Below, in pieces: positions 12,695-13,200 of a stretch of 13,200 nucleotides of DNA. The translations under genes and the position numbers were made by a program. The notes under the pieces are model-generated. The model ran no database searches. It was not told the origin of the DNA and was given only the letters and a program-made list of their open reading frames with translations. Origin of the DNA: Candidatus Woesearchaeota archaeon (GTDB lineage: Archaea; Nanobdellota; Nanobdellia; Woesearchaeales; WJKL01); NCBI GenBank assembly GCA_019322435.1, contig JAHWIR010000003.1, forward strand, positions 1-13,200. The letters are read 5' to 3'. Numbering within the stretch: position 1 is the first letter of the stretch; each line of letters opens with the position of its first letter.

Positions 12695-13015
12695 TTATTG
12701 TTTGTTTTTGTGTTTTTCGAATTCAGAATATGTTTTGAAAGGTGACTTTTTAAATGCCTTATATTCGTCAAAAGATATTTCTATTATTGGATGAGCATTT
12801 TCTCCATCATGTTCTTCATCAAAATCATAGCCTATGATTACTGTATTTACATAAGCTGAATTTGGTTTTATTCTTTGTTCCCATCCTGTGGTCTGATATC
12901 CTTTTGAAGTTTTTGAATATTTGTTAATCTTTTGCTTCTCTGCTTTTTTGAGATCTGCTACTACTTGTGTTAATGTTGGTGCTTTGGTTTCTGTATTCAT
13001 TGTAGCTGTTTCCAT
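12695..13015 (-). CDS. Hypothetical protein, 106 residues
   Basis: I do not recognise this small soluble protein. Residues 1-40 are Lys/Thr-rich and probably helical or flexible (TQVVADLKKAEKQKINKYSK, 16-35). The middle has a beta-like hydrophobic strand with acidic loops (AYVNTVIIGYDFDEEHDGEN, 54-73; IIEISFDEYKAFKK, 77-90), followed by a charged tail ending EFEKHKNKQ. It has no Cys, membrane segment or signal peptide. A TATA box about 28 bases before the ATG at 13015, and no Shine-Dalgarno, suggest a leaderless or nearly leaderless mRNA; an in-frame ATG at 13000 is possible. It lies 65 bases upstream of metK on the same strand. Because metK has its own TATA box overlapping the end of this gene, the two need not share a transcript. 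Confidence 0.65.
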   Translation of the reverse strand: METATMNTETKAPTLTQVVADLKKAEKQKINKYSKTSKGYQTTGWEQRIKPNSAYVNTVIIGYDFDEEHDGENAHPIIEISFDEYKAFKKSPFKTYSEFEKHKNKQ

Positions 13016-13039
13016 TTTAAGAGTATAAAATATGAATTA

Positions 13040-13047
13040 TTTATAAA
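13040..13047 (-). promoter_or_regulatory. TATA box of the 106-residue hypothetical gene
   Basis: TTTATAAA, a palindrome, is centred about 28 bases before the ATG at 13015. This is the distance expected if transcription starts at or beside the start codon. Confidence 0.5.
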
Positions 13048-13062
13048 GATTCTTGACAGAAA

Positions 13063-13078
13063 TATTCCTATTGGAATA
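13063..13078. repeat. Short inverted repeat between the last two genes
   Basis: TATTCC-TATT-GGAATA, with 6-bp arms and a 4-bp loop, lies 16 bases after the stop of the partial membrane-protein gene (minus strand) and upstream of the TATA box at 13040. It could be a weak terminator hairpin behind the T-rich tract or an operator for the small hypothetical gene; the sequence does not decide. Confidence 0.4.
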
Positions 13079-13095
13079 AAATAAAAATAAAAATT
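13078..13095 (-). terminator. T-rich terminator of the right-edge membrane protein gene
   Basis: Directly after the TAA at 13094-13096 the minus strand reads TTTTTATTTTTATTTTAT, the kind of T-rich tract that ends archaeal transcripts. A short inverted repeat follows. Confidence 0.55.
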
Positions 13096-13200
13096 ATTTC
13101 TTAATATAGCCAACTGCTGCGCTTAGTGCAACTATACTCAAGTATGATAGGAACATTGAAGCATAGTCTGCAAAAGCCATTCCGAATGCAAAGACTAAGA
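13094..13200 (-). CDS. C-terminal end of a membrane protein (partial)
   Basis: Translating the minus strand from the right edge to the TAA at 13094-13096 gives 34 residues: LVFAFGMAFADYASMFLSYL, then SIVALSAAVGYIKK. The fragment is almost wholly hydrophobic and ends in two lysines, as expected for a C-terminal membrane helix with its end in the cytoplasm. The family cannot be recognised from so little. The open frame, lack of internal stops, and the T-rich tract after the stop support it as a real gene end. Confidence 0.6.
   Translation of the reverse strand, partial: LVFAFGMAFADYASMFLSYLSIVALSAAVGYIKK

Overview
The window looks like AT-rich chromosomal DNA of an archaeon, most likely a DPANN lineage such as Woesearchaeota or Pacearchaeota. 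This is inferred from several things. Promoters carry archaeal BRE/TATA elements, for example CGAAACC plus TTTATATA on the minus strand at 2731-2745. Some genes seem to be leaderless, others have strong Shine-Dalgarno sites. There is an AbrB-PhoU fusion regulator, a DUF134 regulator next to a DUF5320 protein, and a single Lrp/AsnC regulator. Genes are tightly packed, often overlapping, and no intergenic gap exceeds about 170 bases. I see no rRNA, tRNA, CRISPR array, insertion sequence or prophage.

Layout. (1) 1-2667, minus strand: one operon reading DUF5320 protein, PduL-type phosphotransacylase, DUF134 DNA-binding protein with a C-terminal zinc ribbon, a low-complexity hypothetical protein, and a cation diffusion facilitator cut by the left edge. 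Its promoter contains two tandem 14-bp dyads, a good candidate for autoregulation. (2) 2837-5584, plus: a 915-residue protein-kinase-like protein with an unusual active site. The VAIK lysine is Leu, a lysine replaces the third glycine of the Gly-rich loop, and DFG is DLG, an arrangement reminiscent of eukaryotic WNK kinases. (3) 5563-6456, minus: AbrB-PhoU regulator, overlapping the kinase gene tail to tail. (4) 6589-11442, plus: eight genes with at most 1 base between them. They are a nucleotidyltransferase, a protein with two membrane segments, a pseudo-receiver-like protein, an Lrp/AsnC regulator, a second pseudo-receiver-like protein, a GH113-like lipoprotein glycosidase, an HPr-like protein and a beta-rich lipoprotein with an outer-membrane-protein-like C-terminus. 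(5) 11439-13200, minus: bacterial-type metK, a small hypothetical gene, and the C-terminal end of a membrane protein.

The most unusual region is the eight-gene operon. It combines candidate signalling proteins (two receiver-like proteins around a DNA-binding regulator, and an HPr-fold protein in a genome segment with no visible PTS enzymes) with two surface lipoproteins that share almost the same signal peptide. A reasonable inference is a surface glycan-processing or envelope system with its own regulation, but the sequence alone does not prove it. The kinase and the metal-themed DUF5320/PduL/DUF134/CDF operon are separate points of interest.
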